Assembly: GCF_000426845.1 (NCBI RefSeq)
Contig: NZ_AUGD01000001.1
Coordinates: 768,001 to 832,000, forward strand
Source: Bradyrhizobium sp. in8p8
Lineage (GTDB): Bacteria; Pseudomonadota; Alphaproteobacteria; Rhizobiales; Xanthobacteraceae
Direction: 5' to 3'
Length of the DNA stretch: 64,000 nt
Shown: positions 36,372-45,051 of the stretch, in pieces
Position numbering within the stretch: the stretch's first letter is position 1
How the letters are laid out: the number at the start of each line of letters is the position of its first letter
Translations under genes and position numbers: made by a program
Notes under the pieces: model-generated
Databases searched by the model: none
What the model was told of the DNA's origin: nothing
Seen by the model: the letters and a program-made list of their open reading frames with translations, nothing else

Positions 36372-37697
36372 CTACGATTTCGGAAACGTCGCCCTATACA
36401 GCGCCGGATACCTTGCGCCCTGCAGCCCACCGCGCGCCACATAGAACGCGATCAGCGCGCTCCACAGCCCGGCATTGCCGAGAGATTGCAGCGCCAGCCA
36501 GACGCCGAAGAAGATCGCGAGCGAAACCAGCATCAGATTGCGCATCTCGCGTGCCCAGGTTGCGCCGACATAGATGCCGTCGAAGCCGAAGGCGAATACG
36601 CCCGGCAACGGCGCAAGCACGATGAACGGCAGGAACTCGCGCGCTGCGCGGCGGACGTCTTCACTGGCGGTCATGAAATTGATCAGCCCCGGCCCGAACA
36701 GCGCGAACAGCAAGGCAACGACCAGCGCGAAGCCGAGCCCCCACAGCAGCACCAGCCGGGTGGAATCCAGGAAACCCTTGGCGTCGCGCGCGCCCAACGT
36801 GCGGCCGCAGAGTTGCTGGGCCGCGTTGCCGATGCCGTCCAGAAAGAAGGCGCTGACCAGGAGGAAATTGTTGAGGACAGAGTTCGCCGCCAGCGTCACG
36901 TCACCGGCACGTGCGCCCTTTGCGGTGAAGAACAGGAATACGACGATCAGCGCCGCGGTGCGGATCATGATGTCGGAATTCACCGCCAGCAGGCGCATCA
37001 GCTTGACCCGGTCGAACAGGCGGGCGCGGGGAACGGCAAAGCCGCCCACCGCAGAGCGACGGCAGACGATGACGCCAAGCACGAAGCCGGTCGTCTCCGA
37101 CAGCAGTGCGGCGATGGCCGCGCCGGCAATGCCGGTGTCATAGACCAACACCAGCAGGATCGTCGCCGCCATGTTGATGAGGTTGATGACGACCTGGAGC
37201 GCAAGCGCGGGATTGGCGCGGGCCTGCCCGATCAGCCAGCCGAGCACGACGTAATTGGCGAAGGCGAACGGCGATGACCAGATCCGGATCATGAAATAGG
37301 TCTTCGCCGCGCGCGTCACGCCTTCGCTGCCGCCCATCAGGTCGAATAGCACCGAGGTCAGCGGCAATTGCAGCGCGATCAGCCCGGTGCCGATCAGGCC
37401 GGCGACGATGAAGCCACGCACGAGGATGGCATTCAGTTCCTCAGTCACGCCCGCGCCGAGTGCCTGTGCGGTGAAGGCGAGCGTGCTCATGCGCAGGAAG
37501 CCGAACAGCCAGAACAGGCAGTCGAAGATGATGGAGGCCATCGCGACGCCGCCAAGCAGCGCGGCGTCGTCGAGCCGTCCGATCGCGGTGGTCGAAACCA
37601 CCCCGATCAGCGGCGTGGTGAGGTTCGCGACCATGGCCGGTCCCGCGATGGCGAACACCTGTCGGGAGCTGATCCTGGGATGAACCGGTGCGTGCAT
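36372..37697 (-). CDS. MATE family efflux transporter (DinF-like)
   Basis: Membrane protein of 441 residues with about 12 spans in two homologous halves. The family features are ISSRQVFAIAGPAMVANLTTP at the N-terminus, GFLRMSTLAFTAQALGAG in the first half, and DGIGNAAQQLCGRTLGA in the second. The ATG at 37697 begins one base after the TGA of the upstream MBL gene. The MATE family exchanges drugs or metabolites against H+ or Na+. Converges closely with pyrD (8 bases apart). Confidence 0.92.
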   Translation of the reverse strand: MHAPVHPRISSRQVFAIAGPAMVANLTTPLIGVVSTTAIGRLDDAALLGGVAMASIIFDCLFWLFGFLRMSTLAFTAQALGAGVTEELNAILVRGFIVAGLIGTGLIALQLPLTSVLFDLMGGSEGVTRAAKTYFMIRIWSSPFAFANYVVLGWLIGQARANPALALQVVINLINMAATILLVLVYDTGIAGAAIAALLSETTGFVLGVIVCRRSAVGGFAVPRARLFDRVKLMRLLAVNSDIMIRTAALIVVFLFFTAKGARAGDVTLAANSVLNNFLLVSAFFLDGIGNAAQQLCGRTLGARDAKGFLDSTRLVLLWGLGFALVVALLFALFGPGLINFMTASEDVRRAAREFLPFIVLAPLPGVFAFGFDGIYVGATWAREMRNLMLVSLAIFFGVWLALQSLGNAGLWSALIAFYVARGGLQGARYPALYRATFPKS

Positions 37698-37698
37698 G

Positions 37699-38433
37699 TC
37701 AGAACACGAGCACCATGCCATCCTCTGCAGCCAGATGCGGCACGTCGCCCAGACGCGACAGCATGTCGTCGCTCATATGGGTGAGGACGAGCCGCTTGGC
37801 GCCGATCGCGGGCAGATGCTGTTCCAAGGTCTTCAAGCTGAGATGGTTCTTGACAACCTTCTCGTACATGTAGGCTTCGGCGATGAAAAGGTCCGCGCCA
37901 TGCGCCAGCGGAATGAGCGTCTCCGTCCATTCGGTGTCGGCGCTGTAGGCCAGCGTCCGGCCCTCAGCCTCGACGCGATAGGCGAGGAAAGGCCCGCCGG
38001 ATTCGCCGTGCACAACCGGATACGGTGTCACCGTTATTGCCCCGAAGGTTCGACGCTGCTCTGGGGCGAGCTCGACCAGGTTGAGCTCGAAGCGCTGCCT
38101 GGTTTTGGAGGAGTGCTCGAACAGCGCTTCCATCACCTCTCGCAGCCGCGTCTCGATGCCTTGCGGGCCCGCAACCGTCAGCGGCCGCGTCCGCCGCGAA
38201 AACTGCGCGTCGAGCAGCAGGAACGGTAGCCCTGCGAAATGATCGCCATGGAAATGCGTGATGAGAATGAGGTCGATGTCCTCGCGCACGATCTCGAGCC
38301 GCTTCAGCGCCGGCAGAGCCGACGCGCCGCAATCGATCAGGAAATTCGCGGCGCGCCCCGAGACATGGAAGCAGGTGTTGAGCCTGCCCCCGGAGCCGAA
38401 GGCGTCACCGCAGCCGACGAAACGCAATTGCAT
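37699..38433 (-). CDS. MBL-fold metallo-hydrolase (RNase Z / phosphodiesterase-like)
   Basis: Protein of 244 residues with the zinc motif THFHGDHFAGLPF near residues 59-71, and further ligands at VVHGE, SADTEWTE and LTHMSDD. The substitution pattern fits short RNase Z-like or cyclic phosphodiesterase-type hydrolases, but RNase Z function is not proven. It overlaps nearly with the next gene (MATE) and is likely in the same transcript. A small membrane protein lies 27 bases upstream in coordinate terms on the same strand. Confidence 0.85.
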   Translation of the reverse strand: MQLRFVGCGDAFGSGGRLNTCFHVSGRAANFLIDCGASALPALKRLEIVREDIDLILITHFHGDHFAGLPFLLLDAQFSRRTRPLTVAGPQGIETRLREVMEALFEHSSKTRQRFELNLVELAPEQRRTFGAITVTPYPVVHGESGGPFLAYRVEAEGRTLAYSADTEWTETLIPLAHGADLFIAEAYMYEKVVKNHLSLKTLEQHLPAIGAKRLVLTHMSDDMLSRLGDVPHLAAEDGMVLVF

Positions 38434-38460
38434 CGGCTGCGTACTCCCTCGCCCAGGTCC

Positions 38461-38766
38461 TTACCGGCCGCGCGGCGCGCCGAACACGCGCGAGAGCAGC
38501 CAGATCGGGATCACGATGACCGCGCCGAGCAGGAAGTAGCGCCACAGCCAATTGATCGTGTCGAATCCGAGATCCCACAGACGCTGGAACAGCAGCTGGA
38601 TGCTGTAGATGATGTTCCAGGGATCGAAGCCGATCGCCGCCAGCACGACGCCAACCAGGATCGAGAGCATGACCAGCCGGAACGCGACCGTCAGCGGGGA
38701 GCCGCCGAGAAAGCGGTGCAGGCCGTCGCTGCGGCCGGCCGGCAAATCTCTGACGTCTTGGACCAT
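38461..38766 (-). CDS. Small membrane protein, unknown (possibly DUF6460)
   Basis: Protein of 101 residues with two predicted membrane spans (LTVAFRLVMLSILVGVVLAA and WRYFLLGAVIVIPIWLLSRV) separated by a loop with WNIIYSIQLLFQRLWDLGFD. The family name is uncertain. It begins an apparent run with the MBL hydrolase and MATE transporter on the minus strand. The 262 bases upstream up to the ligase gene show no further gene or clear structure. Confidence 0.65.
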   Translation of the reverse strand: MVQDVRDLPAGRSDGLHRFLGGSPLTVAFRLVMLSILVGVVLAAIGFDPWNIIYSIQLLFQRLWDLGFDTINWLWRYFLLGAVIVIPIWLLSRVFGAPRGR

Positions 38767-39028
38767 CGCAAACTCCTCAGGGGGATTCGACCCCAGTATA
38801 GGGCACGGCGAGGCACATGGGGAACCCGTAACGGCGCGTCAATCAGCTTACCGGAGTTTAATTCGGGCAGCGCCGGAGCTTCGACTGTGGCGCGCGGCTG
38901 GCCGCGGGCTCCTTAACCTCTCTTGTTTGCGACAGAAGTCGGCGCGCAGCGCGGAGTAAGGGCGCTCTCCTCTCGGCCGATCCCACCCTGGATATCCCGG
39001 GAGGGAGCGCATTGCTCGTGAGGACAGT

Positions 39029-40690
39029 TCATAGATCAATCTCCGCCGGTTCGGCCTTCAACATTCTCTCCAGCGTTTCCAGCCGGTCGGCCTCTCGCGG
39101 CGGCTTGTCCCAGCGCAGGCGGCTGATCCGGGGAAAGCGCATGGCAACCCCGGATTTGTGCCGCGGCGAGCGTTGCAGCCCTTCGAAGGCGACCTCGAGC
39201 ACCAGGCCCTTGTCCGGCTCATGCACGACATGGCGGACCGGGCCGAACTTCTCGGTGGTGTTGCGGCGGACGAAGCGGTCGATCTGCAGGAGCTCCTCGT
39301 CGGTGAAGCCGAAATAGGCTTTTCCCACCGGCACCAGTTCGTCGCCGCCATTGCCGCCGGTCCAGACGCCGAACGTGTAGTCCGAGTAATAGGACGAGCG
39401 CTTGCCGTGTCCGCGCTGTGCGTACATCAGCACGGCATCGATGATGTGCGGATCGCGCTTCCACTTCCACCATTGGCCCTTCGGTCGCCCCGGCAGATAA
39501 GGCGCATCGCGGCGCTTCAGCATCACGCCTTCGACGGCGTCGGCGTCCTCGCCCGCACCGGCGCTCGCGGGATCGGCGCGCGCGGCAGTCAGCGCCTCCC
39601 AGCTCGCGAAGCGGACGGTGGGCGACAGATTGATGCGGGGATCGTCAAGCTTCGCAATGAAGGTCTCCAGCCGTTCCCGCCGCTCCGCGAAGGGCAGCTC
39701 GCGCAGATCGTTCTCGTCGTCGCCGAGCAGGTCGTAGGCGCGCAGGTGGATGGGGAATTCCTTGATCAGCTTCGGCGAGACCACCTTGCGGTTCAGCCGC
39801 TGCTGCAGGACGTTGAAGCTCTGCACGCGGCCCTCGCGCAGGATCAGAAGCTCGCCGTCGATGGCCCCGGGCAGCCGCAGCGACGGCACGAGATCCGGAA
39901 AGCTGCCGGTGATGTCCTCGCCGGTGCGCGAATAGAGCCGGCCCGTGATGTGGCCGCGGTCGTCGCGGCCCGCCACTGCCTGCACGCGGATGCCGTCCCA
40001 TTTCCATTCCGCGATGTAGTCGGCGGGGTCGAGCGCCGCGAAGTCCGTGTCCTCGATGGCATGCGCCAGCATCACGGGGCGGAACGGCGCAGGGTCGCGG
40101 TTGACCGGCTTTTCGGCGCGGCCTTCCAGCCAGGCGAACAGGTCGAGATAGGGCGGCGCAAGGCCCGGCCAGATCAGCTCGACCTCATGCGGGTCCTTGT
40201 CGCCGAGCGCGGCCGCCGCGGTCTTGGCCAATCGCGCAGAGATGCCGATGCGCAAGCTCCCGGTGACGAGCTTCAGCAGCGCCCAGCGTCCGGTTTCGTC
40301 GAGCTCGTCGAGCCAGCGTTCGAGCTGCTTTGGCAGCTCGGTCTTGCCGAGCGTGCGCAACGTGGTGACGACTTCGGTGAGCGTTGGTGGCGGCGGGTTG
40401 TTGTGGGCGGCCAATGGCGCCTTCGGCCACATCAGCGCCACGGTTTCCGAGAGATCGCCGACATAGTCGTAGCTCAGCCCGAACAGCACCTCATCCGTGC
40501 GCGCCGCGATCAGGTCGCGGATCAGCGCAGGCTTGGCGTGCTTGAAGCTGAGCGCGCCAGTGAGCGCGGCGAGCGCGTAGCCGCGATCGGGATCGCTGGC
40601 CTCGCGGAAATACCCGGTGATCAGCCGCAGCTTGTTGTTGCGGCCGGGCTCATAAGCGAGACGGTCAAGCAGTTCGGCGAAGCGGTTCAT
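39029..40690 (-). CDS. ATP-dependent DNA ligase (PP_1105-type)
   Basis: Ligase of 553 residues. An N-terminal DNA-binding domain is followed by the nucleotidyltransferase core with the adenylation motif EWKWDGIRVQ (Lys230), motif RLYSRTGEDIT and motif IDGELLI, then an OB-fold. This family occurs with a beta-CASP exonuclease, PdeM and an Lhr helicase as a predicted DNA damage response set. The ATG at 40690 overlaps the TGA of the exonuclease by four bases. A long in-frame reading farther left of the gene start runs antisense-frame through the exonuclease and is rejected. Confidence 0.94.
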   Translation of the reverse strand: MNRFAELLDRLAYEPGRNNKLRLITGYFREASDPDRGYALAALTGALSFKHAKPALIRDLIAARTDEVLFGLSYDYVGDLSETVALMWPKAPLAAHNNPPPPTLTEVVTTLRTLGKTELPKQLERWLDELDETGRWALLKLVTGSLRIGISARLAKTAAAALGDKDPHEVELIWPGLAPPYLDLFAWLEGRAEKPVNRDPAPFRPVMLAHAIEDTDFAALDPADYIAEWKWDGIRVQAVAGRDDRGHITGRLYSRTGEDITGSFPDLVPSLRLPGAIDGELLILREGRVQSFNVLQQRLNRKVVSPKLIKEFPIHLRAYDLLGDDENDLRELPFAERRERLETFIAKLDDPRINLSPTVRFASWEALTAARADPASAGAGEDADAVEGVMLKRRDAPYLPGRPKGQWWKWKRDPHIIDAVLMYAQRGHGKRSSYYSDYTFGVWTGGNGGDELVPVGKAYFGFTDEELLQIDRFVRRNTTEKFGPVRHVVHEPDKGLVLEVAFEGLQRSPRHKSGVAMRFPRISRLRWDKPPREADRLETLERMLKAEPAEIDL

Positions 40691-41733
40691 GCCTCGGCCT
40701 CGCCTGGAATAGGCACCTCGCTCTCCTCCTCGTCGCCATAGCCGACGAGATCGAGCGGCTGCGCTTTGAGGCCCCTGCTCCGGCACCAATGCACCAGCGC
40801 GTCTTCCTGGCCGTGAGTGACCCAGACCTCGCCGGCGCCGGTCGCCCCGATCGTGGCGGTGAGGCCGTCCCAATCGGCATGGTCGGAGATCACCAGCGGC
40901 AGCTCGACCCCGCGCTGCCGTGCGCGGGCACGCACGCGCATCCATCCGGACGCAAAGGCGGTGACGGGGTCGGGAAAGCGGCGCGTCCAGAGATCCGAGG
41001 TCGCCGAGGGCGGCGCCAGCGTGATGGTACCGGCGAGCGCCGCCTTCTTCATGCCCTTCACCGGCCTGAGCTCGCCGAGTTCGATGCCGCGGCTCTGATA
41101 GTATTCGGTGATCTTCTCCATGGCGCCATGCAGGTAAATCGGTGCGTCGTAGCCGCTCCGGCGCAGCAACGCGATCACGCGCTGGGCCTTGCCGAGCGAA
41201 TAGGCGCCGACCAGATGCGCGCGCTCCGGAAACAGCGCGACCGAAGCCAGCAGCTTCTTCACCTCGTCCGCGGCATCGCCATGCCGGAACACCGGCAGTC
41301 CGAACGTCGCCTCGGTGATGAAGACGTCGCAGGGCACGAGCTCGAACGGCGTGCAGGTCGGGTCGGGCGCGTCCTTGTAGTCGCCGGAGGCGACGATGCA
41401 GGTGTCCTTGCAGATCACCGCGATTTGCGCCGAGCCGAGCACATGGCCTGCGGGGTGAAACTTCACGCAGACATCGCCGAGCCGGATTTCCTCGCCATAG
41501 CGGATCGCTTGGGTCGATCCGGCAAAATTCTCGCCGTAGCGCAACCGCATCATGTCGAGCGTTTCCTGCGTCGCCAGTACGGCGCCATGGCCGGCGCGAG
41601 CATGGTCGGAATGGCCGTGGGTGATCACGGCCCGGTCGACCGGGCGCACAGGATCGATGTGGAAGCCGCCAGGCTTGCAGCACAGGCCGGCAGCATTTGG
41701 CAACAGGATGTCTTGCGGGCGCATGTGAGACAT
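40687..41733 (-). CDS. Ligase-associated DNA damage response exonuclease
   Basis: MBL beta-CASP nuclease of 348 residues. The metal motif is ITHGHSDHARAGHG near residues 38-51, followed by HPAGHVLGSAQ, VASGDYKDAPDP, and the beta-CASP part with VISDHADW and VWVTHGQEDAL. Related to SNM1/CPSF-73-type nucleases. First gene of the exonuclease-ligase pair. Start ATG 41733, or ATG 41724 three codons in. Confidence 0.92.
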   Translation of the reverse strand: MSHMRPQDILLPNAAGLCCKPGGFHIDPVRPVDRAVITHGHSDHARAGHGAVLATQETLDMMRLRYGENFAGSTQAIRYGEEIRLGDVCVKFHPAGHVLGSAQIAVICKDTCIVASGDYKDAPDPTCTPFELVPCDVFITEATFGLPVFRHGDAADEVKKLLASVALFPERAHLVGAYSLGKAQRVIALLRRSGYDAPIYLHGAMEKITEYYQSRGIELGELRPVKGMKKAALAGTITLAPPSATSDLWTRRFPDPVTAFASGWMRVRARARQRGVELPLVISDHADWDGLTATIGATGAGEVWVTHGQEDALVHWCRSRGLKAQPLDLVGYGDEEESEVPIPGEAEA

Positions 41734-41765
41734 ATAGGAAGCAGCCGCTCCAAATTAAGCCGTCA

Positions 41766-41841
41766 TGCGCGGGCTTGACCCGCGCATCCATCCTCTTAAA
41801 GAGTCATCGTTTTGATGGATTGCCGGGTCGGGCCCGGCAAT
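41766..41841. repeat. Pair of intergenic palindromes
   Basis: TGCGCGGG-CTTGA-CCCGCGCA (41766-41786) and ATTGCCGGG-TCGGG-CCCGGCAAT (41819-41841). Located between the divergent exonuclease gene and the methyltransferase gene, of the same family as the repeats at 12303 and 23063. Confidence 0.7.
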
Positions 41842-41857
41842 GGCGAGATAGTTCCCA

Positions 41858-42784
41858 ATGCCCCTGCGCCTGTTCCAGTCCTCCGGCGATCTCATGGCGG
41901 ACCGCCGCTTCGAGTTCGCGCGCGACCTCCAGCTCAAGGGCGATCTGCCCGCGGCCGCCGATCTGCTGGAGCAGGCCATCGAGCTCGCGCCCGATTTCAC
42001 CTCGGCATGGTTCACGCTCGGCGAAATCCGAATGCAGCTTGGCGAACGCGACAAGGCCATCGCGGCGTTCCAGGAATCGCGGCGGTGCGACCCGGAGGAC
42101 CAGCACGGCGCCGGCCTGCATCTGATCCGGCTCGGCGATGCGCCGCTATCTGAAATGCCGAAAGCCTATGTGCAGGCCCTGTTCGACCAATACGCGCCGC
42201 GCTTCGAGCACGTGCTGGTCAACGATCTCGGCTATCGCGCCCCTGCGCTGATCTTCAAGGCGGTGCTGGCCGCGCGCGTTGCGGCGAACAAGCCGGCTTA
42301 CTTCAAGCGCACCATCGATCTCGGCTGCGGCACCGGCCTTGCGGCGGCCGCCTTCGCCAAACAGGTCGATCATTTCATCGGCATCGATCTGTCCCCCGGC
42401 ATGATCAAGGAGGCGCGTGCGACGAACCTCTATGCCGAGCTCGAGGTGGCCGACATGATCGACGGTCTGCGTGCCAAGGCTGACGCCAGCGCGAACCTCG
42501 TCGTCGCCGCGGATGCATTCGTCTATCTGTCCGATCTCGCACCGGTGCTGAACGAAGCGAGGCGCGTGCTCGTACCAGGCGGCGTGATCGCCTTCACGCT
42601 GGAGACGCATGGCGGCAGTGGGATCGTGCTCGGCGCGGGGTTGCGCTATGCCCACTCTGCGGAATATGTCCGCGTCGCCATTGCCAGGGCGGATCTCAAA
42701 TTGCTGACACTGGAGCCGGCTTCCCCGCGCAACGAGAACAACGAGCCGGTGCGCGGCCTCGTCGTCGTCGCCGAGAAAACTTGA
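41858..42784 (+). CDS. TPR-containing SAM-dependent methyltransferase
   Basis: Protein of 308 residues (ATG 41858; ATG 41894, starting MADRRFEFARD, is an equally reasonable start). Two tetratricopeptide repeats occupy the first 90 residues (FEFARDLQLKGDLPAAADLL and WFTLGEIRMQLGERDKAIAA), then a class I methyltransferase domain with motif I IDLGCGTGLAAAAFA and motif LVVAADAFVYLSDL. The TPR probably binds a protein substrate or partner. The methyl acceptor is unknown. Confidence 0.87.
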   Translation: MPLRLFQSSGDLMADRRFEFARDLQLKGDLPAAADLLEQAIELAPDFTSAWFTLGEIRMQLGERDKAIAAFQESRRCDPEDQHGAGLHLIRLGDAPLSEMPKAYVQALFDQYAPRFEHVLVNDLGYRAPALIFKAVLAARVAANKPAYFKRTIDLGCGTGLAAAAFAKQVDHFIGIDLSPGMIKEARATNLYAELEVADMIDGLRAKADASANLVVAADAFVYLSDLAPVLNEARRVLVPGGVIAFTLETHGGSGIVLGAGLRYAHSAEYVRVAIARADLKLLTLEPASPRNENNEPVRGLVVVAEKT

Positions 42785-42899
42785 GTCTAGGCGCTGAATC
42801 TGCAGCATTTAAGCGTCATTGCGTCGCAAAGCCGCGACTTCCCACTTGCGAGCAGAGCTGCGATGCCAGCACAATGCACTCGCTAGGGAGAAACAAATA

Positions 42900-44129
42900 A
42901 TGACGAAGAATCCATCGCGGCGCGATTTCAGCGCCGCTGCGCTCGCTACCATCGCTGCCTCCACCTTGCCTGCACCTTATGTCTGGGCCGCCGAGAAGAA
43001 ATACGATGCGGGCGCCAGCGACACCGAGATCAAGATCGGGCAGACCGTGCCGCATTCCGGCCCCGGCTCGCTTTATGGCGTGCTCGGCCGGATCGGCGAG
43101 GCCTATTTTCAGATGCTCAATGAGAAGGGCGGCATCAACGGGCGGAAAATCAAATTCCTCACCATGGACGATGCCTACAGCGCGCCGAAATGCGTCGAAG
43201 CGACTCGGCGTCTGGTCGAGCAGGAAGAAGTGCTGGCGCTCTACGGCTCGCTCGGCACCGCGCCGCAGACTGCCGTGCACAAATACCTGAACTCCAAGGG
43301 CGTGCCGCAGCTTCTGCTCAACACCGGCGCCTCGAAGTGGAACAACCCGAAAGAGTTCAAATGGACCATGGCGGGCCTGCCGCTCTATCCGACCGAGGCG
43401 CGCATTCTCGCGAGGCACGTCGTCAGCGTGAAGCCGAACGCCAAGATCGGCATCCTCTACCAGAACGACGATTTCGGCCGCGACTTCCTGGCGCCGTTCA
43501 AGAAGGTGCTGGCCGATGCCGGCGGCACCGCTCAGGTGATCATGGAGCAGACCTACGATCTCACCGAGCCGACTGTCGACTCCCAGCTGATCAATCTGTC
43601 GAAGTCGGGCGCCGACGTCTTCTACAACATCTCCACCGGCAAAGCCTCGTCGCAGTCGATCCGCAAAGTGGCCGAGCTCGGCTGGAAGCCTCTGCAGCTG
43701 CTGTCGGCGGGGTCGACCGGCCGCTCCATCCTCAGCGCCGCCGGCCTCGAGAATGCCGCCGGCATCGTCGCCATCCGCTACAACAAGGAGGTCGGCCTTC
43801 CCAAATGGGAGAAGGACCCCGATGTGATGGCGTTCGAGGAGCTGCGCAAGAAGTACACGCCGGCGATCGACCCCGACAATACCATCGCTTTCGCCGGGTA
43901 TGGCCAGGCTGCGACCATGGCCGAGATCCTGCGCCGCTGCGGCGACGAGCTGACCCGCGCCAACGTGCTGAAGCATGCCTCGACGCTCGCGGGCTTCCAT
44001 TCGCCGTACTTCCTCGACGGCGTCACCTACAGCTACACGCCCGAGAACTATACGCCGATGAAGACGCTGTTCATCTCCACCTTCACCGGCAAGGACTGGG
44101 ACATCTCCGACAAACCGATGTCGGAATAG
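42900..44129 (+). CDS. Branched-chain-amino-acid-type ABC substrate-binding protein (LivK family)
   Basis: Protein of 409 residues with a Tat-like signal (SRRDFSAAALATIAASTLPA) and the type I periplasmic binding fold: EIKIGQTVPHSGPGSLYG, INGRKIKFLTMDDAYSAPKC, and ILYQNDDFGRDFLAPFKKVL. No Liv permease or ATPase is next to it, as is often the case in Bradyrhizobium, which carries dozens of such orphans. The substrate may be branched-chain amino acids, amides or aromatic acids. Starts 115 bases after the methyltransferase. Confidence 0.9.
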   Translation: MTKNPSRRDFSAAALATIAASTLPAPYVWAAEKKYDAGASDTEIKIGQTVPHSGPGSLYGVLGRIGEAYFQMLNEKGGINGRKIKFLTMDDAYSAPKCVEATRRLVEQEEVLALYGSLGTAPQTAVHKYLNSKGVPQLLLNTGASKWNNPKEFKWTMAGLPLYPTEARILARHVVSVKPNAKIGILYQNDDFGRDFLAPFKKVLADAGGTAQVIMEQTYDLTEPTVDSQLINLSKSGADVFYNISTGKASSQSIRKVAELGWKPLQLLSAGSTGRSILSAAGLENAAGIVAIRYNKEVGLPKWEKDPDVMAFEELRKKYTPAIDPDNTIAFAGYGQAATMAEILRRCGDELTRANVLKHASTLAGFHSPYFLDGVTYSYTPENYTPMKTLFISTFTGKDWDISDKPMSE

Positions 44130-44196
44130 CCTTGCAGCACCGCGCGCTGCTGCCTCTCCTGCTCGCCAGGAGAGACAGCACGGGCGGCGCCTTGCG

Positions 44197-45048
44197 CTAA
44201 CCTGCGATCGCCAGCCGATAAGCCCGCGTCGCATTCACGCCGAAAGCCTTGTCCCGCACACGCGGGCCAAGGCCCATCAAGCAATCCTCCAACGCGGTCT
44301 TGATCCTGCCGTAGCTTCCCGCAAGCAGGCACACCGGCCAGTCGGAGCCGAAGATCAGCCTGTCCTCGCCAAAGCATTCTGCGGCGTGCGCGACGAATGG
44401 AAGCAGCCGTTCCGCGTTCCAGTCAGTCCAGACCGCCTCGGTCGCGAGCCCAGAGATCTTGCACCAGACATTGCCGCAGGCCGCCAACGCCCTGATGAGG
44501 TCGGCCCATTCGGCGCTCCCGCCGGCGGCGATCGGCGGCTTGGCGGCATGGTCGAGCACGAAGCGCGCTTCCGGAAAGGCTTGCGCGGTTGCGATCGCCG
44601 ACGGCAGTTCGCGGGTGCGGACGAGGAAATCATAGGCGAGATCGTGGGCGAAGACTGCCGTGAGGCCGCGCTGAACGTCCTCGCGGAGCAACCACTCGGG
44701 ATCGGCCTCGTCATGGACCTGGTGGCGGACTCCGACCAGCTTGCCGCCGCCCGGCAAAGCACGCAGCCGGTCGAGCGTTTCGTCGAGCGCCCCATCCGTC
44801 AGATCGGCCCAGCCGACGACGCCGATGACGGAGGGCGTCGCATGCGCGATGCGCAGGAATTCCTCGGTCTCCTCCAGCGCGGAGCGGCACTGCACCAGGA
44901 TGCTGGCGTCGAGGCCGTTTGCCTTCAGCAATGGCGCGAGATCGGCGGGCCCGAAGGCGCGACGGATCGGAGCGAGCTCGGGCGCGTCCATCCACGGATA
45001 GTCGGCGCGCGCCGGATCCCAGAAATGCTGGTGAGCGTCGATGATCAT
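44197..45048 (-). CDS. Amidohydrolase of the L-fuconolactonase type (COG3618)
   Basis: TIM-barrel hydrolase of 283 residues. Metal-binding DAHQHFWD at residues 4-11, VRHQVHDE, FVLDHAAKPP, and FGSDWPVC fit the L-fuconolactonase/L-rhamnono-lactonase branch of COG3618. Last gene of the sugar operon; its ATG lies three bases after the stop of the aldo/keto reductase, so the pair (dehydrogenase then lactonase) likely acts in sequence. The sugar is unknown. Confidence 0.88.
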   Translation of the reverse strand: MIIDAHQHFWDPARADYPWMDAPELAPIRRAFGPADLAPLLKANGLDASILVQCRSALEETEEFLRIAHATPSVIGVVGWADLTDGALDETLDRLRALPGGGKLVGVRHQVHDEADPEWLLREDVQRGLTAVFAHDLAYDFLVRTRELPSAIATAQAFPEARFVLDHAAKPPIAAGGSAEWADLIRALAACGNVWCKISGLATEAVWTDWNAERLLPFVAHAAECFGEDRLIFGSDWPVCLLAGSYGRIKTALEDCLMGLGPRVRDKAFGVNATRAYRLAIAG

Positions 45049-45051
45049 GCC

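Noticed and set aside
38767..39028. Possible small RNA in the spacer before the ligase 3' end
   Set aside because: Weak local symmetry but no promoter, terminator or conserved core I can recognise.
40691..41791. N-terminal extension of the DNA ligase in the same frame
   Set aside because: That stretch overlaps the exonuclease gene in another frame; ligase homology begins at MNRFAELLDR and the ATGA overlap fixes the start.
41894..42784. Later start as the only correct one for the TPR-methyltransferase
   Set aside because: Neither candidate start has a strong ribosome site, so I kept the first ATG and note the alternative.
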